Positions 20,115-28,619 of a stretch of 35,794 nucleotides of DNA are shown piece by piece. Every line of letters begins with the position of its first letter. Position 1 is the first letter of the stretch. The position numbers and the translations under genes were made by a program. Below the pieces are notes generated by a model. That model was not told where the DNA came from. It saw only the letters and a program-made list of their open reading frames with translations, and did no database searches. The DNA comes from a virus: positions 1 through 35,794 of IMG/VR virus record IMGVR_UViG_3300022562_001298; one strand, written 5' to 3'.

Positions 20115-20624
20115 TTAATCGATCGGACCTTTCGTCATCGGAGTGCAATACCAAATCCCCGGAGAGAAAAGGCAATTGCACCTCTCAATTGTCGCGCCGC
20201 CGGTGTCTATTTTTTCTTCGCCCGTAGTGCATTGAACGGCGCCCGCGAGGTCCGCTTGCGGAATGTCTACAAGTACAAAATGAATTATCTTGGGTGAAAT
20301 CTCGGACGTTGTTAACGCGACAATTCCCGTCGCATCAGGAAACGTCCAGAAACGGTCTGCAGAAAGATCGCCTGATCGGAGCGCTCCATGAAACCACCCG
20401 TCTGCATCATTCAGTTTGAAACTGGCAAAAGGGCTCGACAGCGTAATCCCTCCGCCTCCTGTAATTTCCCAATCGCCCCCAACGAACAGATTGCCAAGGC
20501 TGATTTTTGCATCCGGTCCGAATGAATCCTTTACCTCAATTCCTTTTCCCTGCTCGACACTGTTTATCGCGGCGAATGTACTCGTCGAAAATAACATCGC
20601 CATTACTAATAAGATTTTTTTCAT
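20115..20624 (-). CDS. Fibre-like protein with Sec signal peptide (1)
   Basis: 169 aa from ATG 20622-20624, chosen for AAAGGAGAAGGC upstream. The first 18 residues are a textbook signal peptide: two Lys, a hydrophobic core L-L-V-M-A-M-L-F, then S-T-S-T-F-A before Ala. The mature part contains the tail-fibre segment F-W-T-F-P-D-A-T-G-I-V-A-L-T and ends with a Cys-rich region (C-T-T-G, C-N-C, Y-C-T). It should be exported if the signal works. It is the last of the fibre-like genes and comes before the lysis genes. Function unknown. Confidence 0.75.
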   Translation of the reverse strand: MKKILLVMAMLFSTSTFAAINSVEQGKGIEVKDSFGPDAKISLGNLFVGGDWEITGGGGITLSSPFASFKLNDADGWFHGALRSGDLSADRFWTFPDATGIVALTTSEISPKIIHFVLVDIPQADLAGAVQCTTGEEKIDTGGATIERCNCLFSPGIWYCTPMTKGPID

Positions 20625-20643
20625 GCCTTCTCCTTTTTGCGTT

Positions 20644-21099
20644 TTACGCTTTATAATATCCAATAAGTTCCGCCGTCAGCACAAGCGATGACGCCGTAAA
20701 TCCTATATCTATTCCGAGATTTATGGTTTCGTTGAAATCCGCAAGAACTCCGCCAGCAGACGCTGGCAAAAATAGCGCGCTGTTTGCACCTCCAAGGCCA
20801 GAAAGCAAAGTCGGTCCGATAATGTTATCCGCGGATCCGTTCGTCCCCACGCCCGCCGTCCCTGCGACTGCCACCAAGGAAGAACTTTCAACAATCAGAT
20901 TAACGCCATGCACGACGATTTTTCTATCCGATGGGGCCGTAATAAGTGCCGTGTCACCGGCAGCCTTTCCGTCGATTGCCGAAACGCTTGCCAGAACCCG
21001 AATAAACCCGCCCGGAATCGCAGGCACGTCATTGTTGGGATCGAAAATTTTTTGCTGTCCTGTATTCGTATCGATCCCCAAAAGATAAACAAGCGCCAT
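20644..21099 (-). CDS. Fibre-associated beta-sandwich protein
   Basis: 151 aa, no signal peptide. From residue 43 it has I-D-G-K-A-A-G-D-T-A-L-I-T-A-P-S and ends with L-V-L-T-A-E-L-I-G-Y-Y. The same layout (I-D-G-K-T-T-G-P-T-N-L-F-T-V-P-T ... L-A-C-D-L-I-G-Y-L) forms the C-terminal half of the next upstream protein, so the two share a domain of about 110 residues. A GAGGT Shine-Dalgarno supports the ATG at 21099. Probably a virion adhesin or its accessory (inference). Confidence 0.7.
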   Translation of the reverse strand: MALVYLLGIDTNTGQQKIFDPNNDVPAIPGGFIRVLASVSAIDGKAAGDTALITAPSDRKIVVHGVNLIVESSSLVAVAGTAGVGTNGSADNIIGPTLLSGLGGANSALFLPASAGGVLADFNETINLGIDIGFTASSLVLTAELIGYYKA

Positions 21100-21108
21100 G
21101 ATTTTACC

Positions 21109-21897
21109 TCAAACAAGGTACCCTATTAGGTCACACGCCAGCGTTGCCGTCGTTCCCCCAAAGGCAACCGCGATATTCATAACAATCGTTGCTCCGGCCT
21201 CTGCAACTGCCCTGTTTCCCTGCCCCTGGAAACTATAGGTTTCCCCCGATGTGTCGAATCCTAAAAGCGTTGCCTCCGAAAATATATCCGTTGGGCTGCC
21301 GGATCTCCCTATGCTAATTCTTCCAGGTGACGTCAGGGAAACAGCAGTGGTTAATCGCATAACAGCCGCCAAAATAATTGCCGTCTTGCCGGTTGGGACG
21401 GTGAATAGGTTCGTCGGGCCTGTTGTCTTTCCGTCAATTCCTGTAATCGTGGAAAGAATTCCGGGAGTCCCCAACGCGGTCCTCGCAGTCTGCGCCGTTA
21501 CTTGGCCCGTGCCTCCCTCCGTGATGGGGATAACCGGGCCGGGTGCGTTAATGTCATAGCCAAATCCGAATGCGTTTACCGTGAATGTCCCGTTGCAAGC
21601 CGAATGCACTTTCAAAAAAAGTTCATCGCTCGCATGAATTATATTGCTCGAGTTGAAAGGATCCTTGAAAAAATTAAAGCCATCCCCCTTTATTCCGCTG
21701 AGGTCGCGCAAGGTCATATGATTATCATAATTCGGGCCGTTCGTCCCTAATGTGACAACTGGAAATGTTGTCACCCCCGATTTCGATGAAGTCACGAAAA
21801 ACACCCATGGAAGAACGCATTCGATTGGAATAACTCCAAGAGAAACGTTTCCGATGCTCGTCAAATCGATAGAGTTTTTTTGAAAAATTAACTTCAC
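21109..21897 (-). CDS. Tail fibre-like protein
   Basis: 262 aa from GTG 21895-21897 with GAGG four bases upstream. The centre carries the fibre motif I-T-E-G-G-T-G-Q-V-T-A-Q-T-A-R-T-A-L-G, known from many tail fibres as the joint before a C-terminal domain. The C-terminal 110 residues are paralogous to the 151-aa protein encoded downstream. No signal peptide. The start overlaps the upstream stop by four bases (GTGA), so synthesis is coupled to the signal-bearing 534-aa protein. Confidence 0.75.
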   Translation of the reverse strand: MKLIFQKNSIDLTSIGNVSLGVIPIECVLPWVFFVTSSKSGVTTFPVVTLGTNGPNYDNHMTLRDLSGIKGDGFNFFKDPFNSSNIIHASDELFLKVHSACNGTFTVNAFGFGYDINAPGPVIPITEGGTGQVTAQTARTALGTPGILSTITGIDGKTTGPTNLFTVPTGKTAIILAAVMRLTTAVSLTSPGRISIGRSGSPTDIFSEATLLGFDTSGETYSFQGQGNRAVAEAGATIVMNIAVAFGGTTATLACDLIGYLV

Positions 21898-23498
21898 AAA
21901 ACCTCTTCAAGGATCAGCGTGCATCTCGCAGATCCCCCAAAAAATCTTCCTGATGAGGTCCCGTTCAAGTAAACATTGCCGGTGTTAGCGCCTACCCTCA
22001 CTTTATATGTGAACGTCCCCGCCGCACCAGGTGAATCCTCAAAAGAATATGATATGCTTTGCAATTCCATATTTCTGTTTCCGGTAAATGCGTTGATCGC
22101 GTTTGCTTCAGCATCTCTAAAAATACCAGTGCTCCACCAAGCGCCAGCGGTTCCAAGCGCTCCAAATAAGGATATATGAATTCGGACCTTGCTACTCGCT
22201 GAATGGGTCGTTATGGATGCCGAAAGAATTTCATCGCCCTCGGTATTTTGTGGGATAGTGTCATCGATTGGAATCGTCCCGGTGACGGTCGTATTTGTGA
22301 CGATTTCGTCATAGCCAAATCCAGCGCTTCCCTGTGTCCCGTTATCGAAGACCACAAGTCCATTTCCATTGACATGGAAGGCTTCTGTCGATCCGTTTGC
22401 GACCGACATTAGAATCTCTGAATCGCCAAGGGCTTGTCTTGTCGTCCCATTTTTTTTCCATCCCTGGAAAATGAACGGTTTCACTGTCCCGCTAGGGGTC
22501 GCCGTTCCGACAAATCCCTCAAAGAGCATCGCCGTCGCGTCTGTGTCGCTATATCCTTGAATTTTCAGGCCGCCCGTCGTCGGAGCAATCGGAAGGAAGG
22601 CGCCAAAAATATCGGTTGGGACGAGATTCGTCATGCCATGCGCGACGTCGCCATCCTCAAGATAGACCAGCGGATTTTTACCGACCGGGGAACCAAACTG
22701 AATTTTCCCGCCGGCGGTTTGAATCGCCCATGAATTTGTTCCAAATTCCTGATCCTCAAGATAAAGTCCCCAATGGCTCGTGATTGATCCTCCAAAAATA
22801 TAGGGTGATTCCCCATAGAAAATATAATCTTGAGCAATGTTCCCGGCCCCGAAATTCCCGGTGCCCGCCGCAATAGCGTAGTTCCCTTCTTTCGGATTGG
22901 TGCCGCTGATATTTCCACTCCCGACATTGTAGGAAATGAAATACCCTCCGACCTGCTCGGAAGTAATGTCCCCGGCGCCCGAATTGTACGCTTGCCCGAA
23001 TAAACCAAATGCTAAGCTCAAATCGCCATCGCCGCTGTGCAGCATTTGAAATTCGCCGGCGGAGAAATTGGAAAAGTTGTAATTATGGACGCTTTGGACA
23101 TCAACATAATATTCATGCGCGACAAACGATCCAAATCCGTCTCCTACGTCAGTCGTTGGGTTGAGAATGGTTCTGGCATAGTGATCATACGTGTTCGATG
23201 CTGAGAAATCGGTGATCGTGCTGCCCCAATCAAAATTGCGCGTGCCGGATCCAGCCCCACCGTTCGCACCGAATATGGTTTTCCCCGTCGTGGTAATATC
23301 GCCAAGATCGTTGATCGTGGGAATGCTGTTTTGAAGCAGTTTTCCCGTTGTGCCGTCAAATCGAACGATCGCATTGTCCGTCGCGGACACCGGCCCGTTA
23401 ACGTCGCCGCCCTGCGGTGGATAAAAATAAATGCCGGACCCTGCAAACGCTGCCGCCGGAACGAGAATATACAACAAAAAAAGTTTTAATATTTTCAT
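21894..23498 (-). CDS. Large fibre-like protein with Sec signal peptide (2)
   Basis: 534 aa. Residues 1-19 form a signal peptide (two Lys, L-F-L-L-Y-I-L-V-P core, A-A-A-F-A before Gly). Then comes the phage fibre motif A-T-D-N-A-I-V-R-F-D-G-T-T-G-K-L-L-Q-N (near 41-59) and long Gly/Asn-rich beta-structured repeats. The C-terminal 140 residues (from about T-V-T-G-T-I-P-I-D-D-T-I-P-Q) look like a jelly-roll receptor-binding head. It reads as a tail fibre in every part except the leader. The start codon has no clear Shine-Dalgarno and lies one base after the previous stop. Confidence 0.8.
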   Translation of the reverse strand: MKILKLFLLYILVPAAAFAGSGIYFYPPQGGDVNGPVSATDNAIVRFDGTTGKLLQNSIPTINDLGDITTTGKTIFGANGGAGSGTRNFDWGSTITDFSASNTYDHYARTILNPTTDVGDGFGSFVAHEYYVDVQSVHNYNFSNFSAGEFQMLHSGDGDLSLAFGLFGQAYNSGAGDITSEQVGGYFISYNVGSGNISGTNPKEGNYAIAAGTGNFGAGNIAQDYIFYGESPYIFGGSITSHWGLYLEDQEFGTNSWAIQTAGGKIQFGSPVGKNPLVYLEDGDVAHGMTNLVPTDIFGAFLPIAPTTGGLKIQGYSDTDATAMLFEGFVGTATPSGTVKPFIFQGWKKNGTTRQALGDSEILMSVANGSTEAFHVNGNGLVVFDNGTQGSAGFGYDEIVTNTTVTGTIPIDDTIPQNTEGDEILSASITTHSASSKVRIHISLFGALGTAGAWWSTGIFRDAEANAINAFTGNRNMELQSISYSFEDSPGAAGTFTYKVRVGANTGNVYLNGTSSGRFFGGSARCTLILEEVL

Positions 23499-23499
23499 A

Positions 23500-23988
23500 T
23501 TAATTGCAGAAAACGGCTATGTTATCGTTAGCCGTATCCGCTGAAAAATAAATCTGATTGAGATTCGACATCGATATGGGCCCTAGCGCTCCGCCGGGCT
23601 TGATCGGAAAGCCCGTATTGCTTCCGGCTGCGTTTGTCACGGTCGATCCGCCAGCATACACGATGCCCGTGTTGCCGGTTCCGTCCTTTTGGATTGCCTG
23701 AAATGTGCAGGAATGTATGGAGAGATTTGGGCCTTGGGTGCGGTCGGTTGCGCCGCTCGCTGCGATCACAATTTGTCCGGCTATGATCGTTCCGAATGCA
23801 TCTTGCGTGGTCGTCGACAGTGTGCCGTCGGCATTCAGGCGGAAAGGCACGATGTTATCGTTTGAATCGGCCCCTCCCATGACAGTTGGGCCTTGATTCG
23901 AAACGGCTGGAAGAACCTTCCCGGTCGCCCATGCGGGCGCCGTTAAAAGCAGGACTGCCAGAATGCCAAAAGAGAGATTGTATTTCAT
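23500..23988 (-). CDS. Secreted-type protein with Sec signal peptide (3)
   Basis: 162 aa. Signal peptide M-K-Y-N-L-S-F-G-I-L-A-V-L-L-L-T then A-P-A-W-A, cleavage expected before T-G-K-V-L-P. The mature N-terminus (G-K-V-L-P-A-V ... V-P-F-R-L-N-A-D-G-T-L) matches that of the 24165-24434 product (G-K-V-L-T-P-I ... I-P-L-S-V-D-A-D-G-L-L), so the two are paralogs. The rest is beta-rich, with F-S-A-D-T-A-N-D-N-I-A-V near the end, seen in virion structural proteins. AAGAGGTGA supports the start. The 176-base gap upstream of it is AT-rich and holds no gene. Confidence 0.75.
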   Translation of the reverse strand: MKYNLSFGILAVLLLTAPAWATGKVLPAVSNQGPTVMGGADSNDNIVPFRLNADGTLSTTTQDAFGTIIAGQIVIAASGATDRTQGPNLSIHSCTFQAIQKDGTGNTGIVYAGGSTVTNAAGSNTGFPIKPGGALGPISMSNLNQIYFSADTANDNIAVFCN

Positions 23989-24164
23989 CTGTCACCTCTT
24001 TGGCCTGAATAGCACGCCGTCAGCTAAATCACAATTTTTTATTCGGTATTAATTTTTGAGTTTATGGTTATTTCAATTCTCCGAGAAGAACCATTTTTAT
24101 AAATCTACCCGAAAAGATAAAGAGGATGCTATCGTTCGCAGTCCATTTGTGAATTCGCCGAGAG

Positions 24165-24434
24165 TCACTGATATTGTCTGGTCTTGAGAGCGGTCCCAGA
24201 AATGGTCGATCTTGTGAATCCTAGGAGAGAGCTGGTATCGACGGACGCGTTGATATTCAGGAGTCCGTCGGCATCAACGCTGAGGGGGATCGTGAGGCCC
24301 GTAGGCCCTTTCCCGGCCACCGGGAACGGAGCTTCGTCCGTGATGGGTGTCAGGACCTTTCCAGCGCCAAAAAGGTTCAGCGGAAGCAGAAGGAAGGCCG
24401 CAGCTATCAGTGATTTTTTAAAAATCGGGTGCAT
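24165..24434 (-). CDS. Short secreted-type protein with signal peptide (4), paralog of the 162-aa one
   Basis: 89 aa from ATG 24432-24434, which has GGAGG six bases upstream; an upstream in-frame ATG at 24464 is possible. The signal peptide is M-H-P-I-F-K-K-S-L-I-A-A-A-F-L-L-L-P with cleavage near L-F-G-A before G-K-V-L. The mature part matches only the first 50 residues of the paralog and then ends, so it may be a truncated duplicate. Its Shine-Dalgarno lies within a perfect hairpin (24435-24456), which should lower translation unless the hairpin is opened. Confidence 0.65.
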   Translation of the reverse strand: MHPIFKKSLIAAAFLLLPLNLFGAGKVLTPITDEAPFPVAGKGPTGLTIPLSVDADGLLNINASVDTSSLLGFTRSTISGTALKTRQYQ

Positions 24435-24456
24435 GGAATCCTCCAATGAGGATTCC
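24435..24456 (-). promoter_or_regulatory. RBS-sequestering hairpin
   Basis: GGAATCCTC and GAGGATTCC form a perfect 9-bp stem with a 4-base loop. On the minus-strand RNA the 3' arm contains most of the GGAGG Shine-Dalgarno and ends directly at the ATG. It is not followed by a T-run, so it is not a terminator. Confidence 0.65.
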
Positions 24457-24500
24457 ACTTTCAAGGCGATCCCGATCTATTCCAATCGGTTTTTTAGGAA

Positions 24501-25604
24501 TTATTCGATGAAGCTTGCGGATGGGCCGATCTCATATGAAAAAATAAATTCTGCGCTCTTACTTCCAGAGTTGGTCCATCCTCCCCCGCTTGGTGTATCT
24601 AATCTTAAAGAATTAGAACTACCAGCTAAAAGAACGACCCCTGTACCGTAACTGCTAACACCATTATCTGCATACCTTCCTAATGATCCTCGTGCCACAT
24701 TTGAAGAAGAACCTTGCGTAGGAGCTGTTAGCCAAAATAAAACCGAATTTGATACGCCAGTACTAGTATTACAAAGCAGAGTGACTTGTTTCCCAATCTG
24801 TGTCCATTTTATATATGGAGATGGAGGATTTGATGAAAAGCCAACGAATGTCGGATTCCACGGTTGCCATAAACCATCCGCGCTCTTCCCCGTCACTACG
24901 TCATTGACGCCTGACTGAACAATATTCAAATTTTCCGAGCTTCCACCCGTGTCATCAAAATCGGTCCTGAAATAACCGAATTCCAAGACCGTGTTCGTCG
25001 CAGATCCGACGGCCGTGTTACAAAGGATTTCCTCCGGTTGATCAACGTTACTTGCCGTGGCGTTCGTATCCGTCGTTAAAACCGTATCGCGTCCACCAAG
25101 GAGTGCAACGCATGTCCTCAAAGTTCCATTGTCGTTAATGAATAAAGCCCTCAGAATTCTTCCCGTGAGGTCGCCCGCCGTGTCCGCTCCCCAAGTCGCA
25201 CCCGTCAAATTAATCGTCACGTCGGAGGTGATCCGAAATACGGTGAGCGCGCCCGCCGTAGTTGATGGCATAACAACGAAACCCGGATTGGTCTGTGAGC
25301 AAGCAGATCCACCGCATTGAATCTTGATTGAGTCTCCCGTCGCCGACGTTGTCGCGCGGACGAGATTAATGTTGTAGGTTCCAATCTTGAGAGGAGCGCC
25401 TTTAAAAGATCCGACCGCCCCGTCAATTGAGGCCACTAAAGTCGATCCCGTATCCGTATAGACGTTCAGGTCAGATCCCGAATAAAGACTTTCATCCCCA
25501 CGAAGAACCGTAGTACCGGATACATCAAGATTCCCGTTGATTTTCGTTGCCCCTGCCATTGCGGGCAGGAGAAGAAACGCGAGTGTCGCTAGAATTTTTT
25601 TCAT
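24501..25604 (-). CDS. Fibre-like protein with Sec signal peptide (5)
   Basis: 367 aa. Signal peptide M-K-K-I-L-A-T-L-A-F-L-L-L-P-A then M-A-G-A before T-K-I-N-G. The mature protein starts with N-G-N-L-D-V-S-G-T-T-V-L-R-G, a motif of phage fibre shafts. The C-terminal 120 residues (G-L-W-Q-P-W-N-P-T-F-V-G-F then Y-I-K-W-T-Q-I-G-K-Q-V-T-L) are the type of receptor-binding end found on many tail fibres. GGGAGAAAA supports the ATG. It follows the true fibre gene, which has no signal. Confidence 0.8.
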   Translation of the reverse strand: MKKILATLAFLLLPAMAGATKINGNLDVSGTTVLRGDESLYSGSDLNVYTDTGSTLVASIDGAVGSFKGAPLKIGTYNINLVRATTSATGDSIKIQCGGSACSQTNPGFVVMPSTTAGALTVFRITSDVTINLTGATWGADTAGDLTGRILRALFINDNGTLRTCVALLGGRDTVLTTDTNATASNVDQPEEILCNTAVGSATNTVLEFGYFRTDFDDTGGSSENLNIVQSGVNDVVTGKSADGLWQPWNPTFVGFSSNPPSPYIKWTQIGKQVTLLCNTSTGVSNSVLFWLTAPTQGSSSNVARGSLGRYADNGVSSYGTGVVLLAGSSNSLRLDTPSGGGWTNSGSKSAEFIFSYEIGPSASFIE

Positions 25605-25624
25605 AATTTTTCTCCCTGTTGTTT

Positions 25625-26410
25625 TTATTGGGATGGCAATAACAAAACGGATCCCGCTTGCGCCACTGAAAACGTGATCGTGGTCGTGTTTAGCTGTACA
25701 TCGATATCATCCGGAATTATGACGCTCCCAAGGCCGTCGTTGTCATCCGTAACTTGTACAATGTGCGCGGACCCCAAGTTGTGATTTACAACCCATGTGG
25801 TCGAGGAAGCGAAATTTTCAATGTAACTACTCTTTAGTGAATTCCCGAAAGAAAACGAAGATCCAGCCAGATAAACCGCACTCATGCACGGAACTTCAAG
25901 GGTCGTTCCCCTGCGTCGGAATAGAACCATCTCATATTCCTGCAAGCTTGCGGAAAGTGTGCTCTCAGCAACGATATCATATTGCCCCTCGTTAAGCCCG
26001 CTCCCGTAGGTACCAGCCGCAAGATTAACGGGGGAAGAATTCGTCTTGTCCTTCCGCAAAACAACCACCTCGCCGTCTGCCAAAACAAGCGTCCCCGCGG
26101 GAAACTGGTTGATCTGTTCGCCGGTCTTTACCCGGAAAGAAATCTGAAGGGCGGAGCCGAAAGTTAACGTGGAACCGTCCCACGTGACGGCTTGGGGAAG
26201 GATAAACGTCCGGTCAATCGTTTCAGTTTTCGCCTCGACATAGGCTTGCCAAAGATATTCCGTGTACTGGATCCAGTTCATCCACTCGCACGGCGGCTGT
26301 TCGCCCGGCTGCCAGCCGATCTGTTTCTTGGCAAGATTCGGCTCGACAATTCCGCCCTGCTGCCCTTGCGGTGCCTGATAAGCCCATTGAGTAAATTGTG
26401 GTTGTGCCAT
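25625..26410 (-). CDS. Tail fibre protein
   Basis: 261 aa, no signal peptide. The N-terminus has the baseplate-attachment pattern K-K-Q-I-G-W-Q-P-G-E-Q-P-P-C-E-W-M-N-W near 29-46, common to tail fibre proteins just downstream of the baseplate genes. The middle is beta-rich (G-T-L-V-L-A-D-G-E-V-V-V) and the C-terminal 70 residues have W-V-V-N-H-N-L-G-S-A-H-I-V-Q-V-T-D, an adhesin-type ending. AAGGGGAAAA precedes the ATG. Confidence 0.8.
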   Translation of the reverse strand: MAQPQFTQWAYQAPQGQQGGIVEPNLAKKQIGWQPGEQPPCEWMNWIQYTEYLWQAYVEAKTETIDRTFILPQAVTWDGSTLTFGSALQISFRVKTGEQINQFPAGTLVLADGEVVVLRKDKTNSSPVNLAAGTYGSGLNEGQYDIVAESTLSASLQEYEMVLFRRRGTTLEVPCMSAVYLAGSSFSFGNSLKSSYIENFASSTTWVVNHNLGSAHIVQVTDDNDGLGSVIIPDDIDVQLNTTTITFSVAQAGSVLLLPSQ

Positions 26411-26429
26411 TTATTTTCCCCTTCGCGGT

Positions 26430-27143
26430 TTATGGTGGAACGACACTAGCAAACTTGCCGCCCACCGTCACGTCAAAAGCCGTCCCAAACCCCTTGTTTT
26501 GTGGAAGTCCACCCGAAAAGGCGAAAGGATCGTCGGGCAAAACTCCGAGATCGATCAATTTCACGCCCGCCGAAAGCACGCTGTCCATGATCAGATAAAG
26601 AGCCGAAACGTCGTTCAGAATAATGGAAGCCCAAGCCCCGGCGTCCGGATCGGGTTGCGGCGCGAAAACGGATGAAAACCCTTTCCCCTGAATCCCGCCA
26701 GCGAAAGAAAAGGCGTCCGGGCCGAGCCCTGTTATCGTGAAAACGAAATTAACGTTTGCGAAGATTCCAACTTTCCCCGGGAATAATTCATAAACTTTGA
26801 CATAGGTGGCCCCCGTCAGGAGCGAGAAAATCGTGTTGACTTCGTTCCCGGTCCCCTTCGCCGTATTAATCGCGATTTTCGCGCGAATGCCCAAGCGGTA
26901 GGCCTCATCCTCTCGACCGCCCCGCCTTTCGCCCACAATGACCCCTAAGAGGTCCAATTGCGCGCCGATGGCGGTATCAACCCAACGATAAATGAAAAGC
27001 GCCGAAAGGCTATCCTCATTCGCCTGAATGGGAGCCAAAATCGCCTTGACCGTCTCTTCAATGCGAACCTTTCCCCGGAACTGCGATGAAATCTTGCCAA
27101 CGCCGTCATCTTCGAAATCCGAAATATAAGTCGGGTCAATCAT
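26430..27143 (-). CDS. DUF2612-like baseplate/tail protein
   Basis: 237 aa. The N-terminal half has the family pattern W-V-D-T-A-I-G-A-Q-L-D-L-L-G-V-I-V-G-E-R-R (about 53-73), then R-L-G-I-R-A-K-I-A-I-N-T-A-K-G-T. It stands right after the baseplate J gene, with which it overlaps by four bases, as Mu gp48-like or DUF2612 proteins do. It likely closes the baseplate wedge and connects the fibre. Two G-G-[IL] ... G-K/N-K-G-F segments near 155 and 215 show an internal repeat. Confidence 0.75.
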   Translation of the reverse strand: MIDPTYISDFEDDGVGKISSQFRGKVRIEETVKAILAPIQANEDSLSALFIYRWVDTAIGAQLDLLGVIVGERRGGREDEAYRLGIRAKIAINTAKGTGNEVNTIFSLLTGATYVKVYELFPGKVGIFANVNFVFTITGLGPDAFSFAGGIQGKGFSSVFAPQPDPDAGAWASIILNDVSALYLIMDSVLSAGVKLIDLGVLPDDPFAFSGGLPQNKGFGTAFDVTVGGKFASVVPP

Positions 27144-28618
27144 ACGATTATGACGTCAATAAGGGTTGTGTCGAAGTGCGCCCTCTCATTATCTGCGATC
27201 GGGAGATTTGCTGTTCCAGTTGGGCTTGGGGTGAAGTCGATCCGAATGTCCGCAGTCAAGATGCCATTTATTTCGGTCAGGGGACAAAAAAGCTCGAACC
27301 AGAGAACGTCATCCCCTATGCTGTATCTTGATTGTCCATAGGCAGCGAGTGCTTCCTTGACGGCTTGATCGCCATTTATCGGGAAATTTCCGTCGGTCGT
27401 TAAAGTCACCTTGATATAAATATCGATCGGCGTAGGCCTTGAAAAATATATGGTGTGCGGGTTAAGCATCGAATCGATTGCAACTCCACTCGAGCTCCCA
27501 TAGGTTTGAATTCCCGCCGCCTTCGAGGCCCAAATAACATCAACGATTTCTTGATCATCCCCGCCCTCAACGACCGCCTCGAATGAATGAGGCGGTCTCC
27601 CTTGCAGATCCGTCACGTCATCATCGTTCTCGAAAACTCTTGCGGAAGTCACTTCGTCAATTTCCAGCAAGTGGGATCGGATCGCGTCAACGGTCGTATT
27701 ACCAGCCGTCGAGAGCGTGATATTTCTGCGCAGCCGAAACGCGGCGTCCGATTCAATGTCTCGCCCGATTGTGATGTCCGATGGATTGTTAAAAGCCGTC
27801 CATCCCGCCGTTGGGGTCTCAATCACGGTCAACGTGTTTGCATAAGCCGGGATTGCGCCCGCGGTCTCTGCGATGACGTCACAAAGCACATTCGGAAGGG
27901 CCCCTGGCGTGTCTTCCGTGATGTTGATCGCCAGAAGAATCGTCGCCGTCTTTAGGCTGTTCGATCCGACCGTTAAGAGCGGTTGATCTTTTTGGCCGTC
28001 CGCCCCGGTAAATGTGACGGCGAATGTCTGCGTTGCAAAGCTTCCTGAAACGCTGGCCCCTGACAGTGCCGATAGGTTATTGAGTGCAGATTCTACGGCG
28101 GCGGCGTTATCGTTCCAGTTAATCGCCGCGGTTTCTTCGCCATCGAAAACAAGCGTGAATGTCCCCTCGTCGGGGACATCGGAGAAGGTAATCGACTGAA
28201 CCTCGTCCGTTCCCGGCCCGATAGTTTGATCGGCCAAAATTTTGAATCGTGCCAGCGGATTGCCCGCGACGGAAATGACAAAATCCTTTTTAATAATGGT
28301 TCCGACATCCCCGTAAGCGATTCCCTGCCCTGTGGAAAACGTCGCCTCGAGGCGCTTGATCGCCGTCAATGAAGCGACATTATCTAAACTCACGCCGGTT
28401 GCGCCATTCGGGTTAAAGCTGTCGTAAACCTCTTTCGCTTTTTGATCTTGGCGGGCGAAGGCGTCGGCAAGAATGCCGATCATCTGTCCAGGCGGCTGCC
28501 TCGGATCAAGGTTGATCCCTTGGCCGTAAATTCCACGAAAGGCATTTTCCAATTGCTCCTTGAAAACTTGGAGCGGCGTTACAACATACCCTTGCGGGGT
28601 CAATCCGTATTGCGGCAT
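27140..28618 (-). CDS. Baseplate J family protein
   Basis: 492 aa. The N-terminus has Y-G-L-T-P-Q-G-Y then F-K-E-Q-L-E-N-A-F-R-G-I-Y-G, followed by P-R-Q-P-P-G-Q-M-I-G-I-L-A-D-A, the typical start of gpJ-like proteins. D-A-I-R-S-H-L-L-E-I-D-E-V-T-S-A-R-V near 325 and R-P-H-S-F-E-A-V-V-E-G-G near 355 match the conserved centre. A repeat-like beta insertion occupies about 115-240. The protein forms baseplate wedges that transmit the contraction signal. Confidence 0.9.
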   Translation of the reverse strand: MPQYGLTPQGYVVTPLQVFKEQLENAFRGIYGQGINLDPRQPPGQMIGILADAFARQDQKAKEVYDSFNPNGATGVSLDNVASLTAIKRLEATFSTGQGIAYGDVGTIIKKDFVISVAGNPLARFKILADQTIGPGTDEVQSITFSDVPDEGTFTLVFDGEETAAINWNDNAAAVESALNNLSALSGASVSGSFATQTFAVTFTGADGQKDQPLLTVGSNSLKTATILLAINITEDTPGALPNVLCDVIAETAGAIPAYANTLTVIETPTAGWTAFNNPSDITIGRDIESDAAFRLRRNITLSTAGNTTVDAIRSHLLEIDEVTSARVFENDDDVTDLQGRPPHSFEAVVEGGDDQEIVDVIWASKAAGIQTYGSSSGVAIDSMLNPHTIYFSRPTPIDIYIKVTLTTDGNFPINGDQAVKEALAAYGQSRYSIGDDVLWFELFCPLTEINGILTADIRIDFTPSPTGTANLPIADNERAHFDTTLIDVIIV

Positions 28619-28619
28619 T

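Noticed and set aside
22631-23008. A 125-codon minus frame inside the large signal-bearing protein
   Set aside because: Different frame of a clear fibre gene, with no start signal and no motif.
24059-24164. Terminator or promoter in the gap after the short secreted gene
   Set aside because: TTCTC-G-GAGAA has too small a loop and no T-run; TTGTGA-17-TATTCA is only a weak promoter match, so neither is called.
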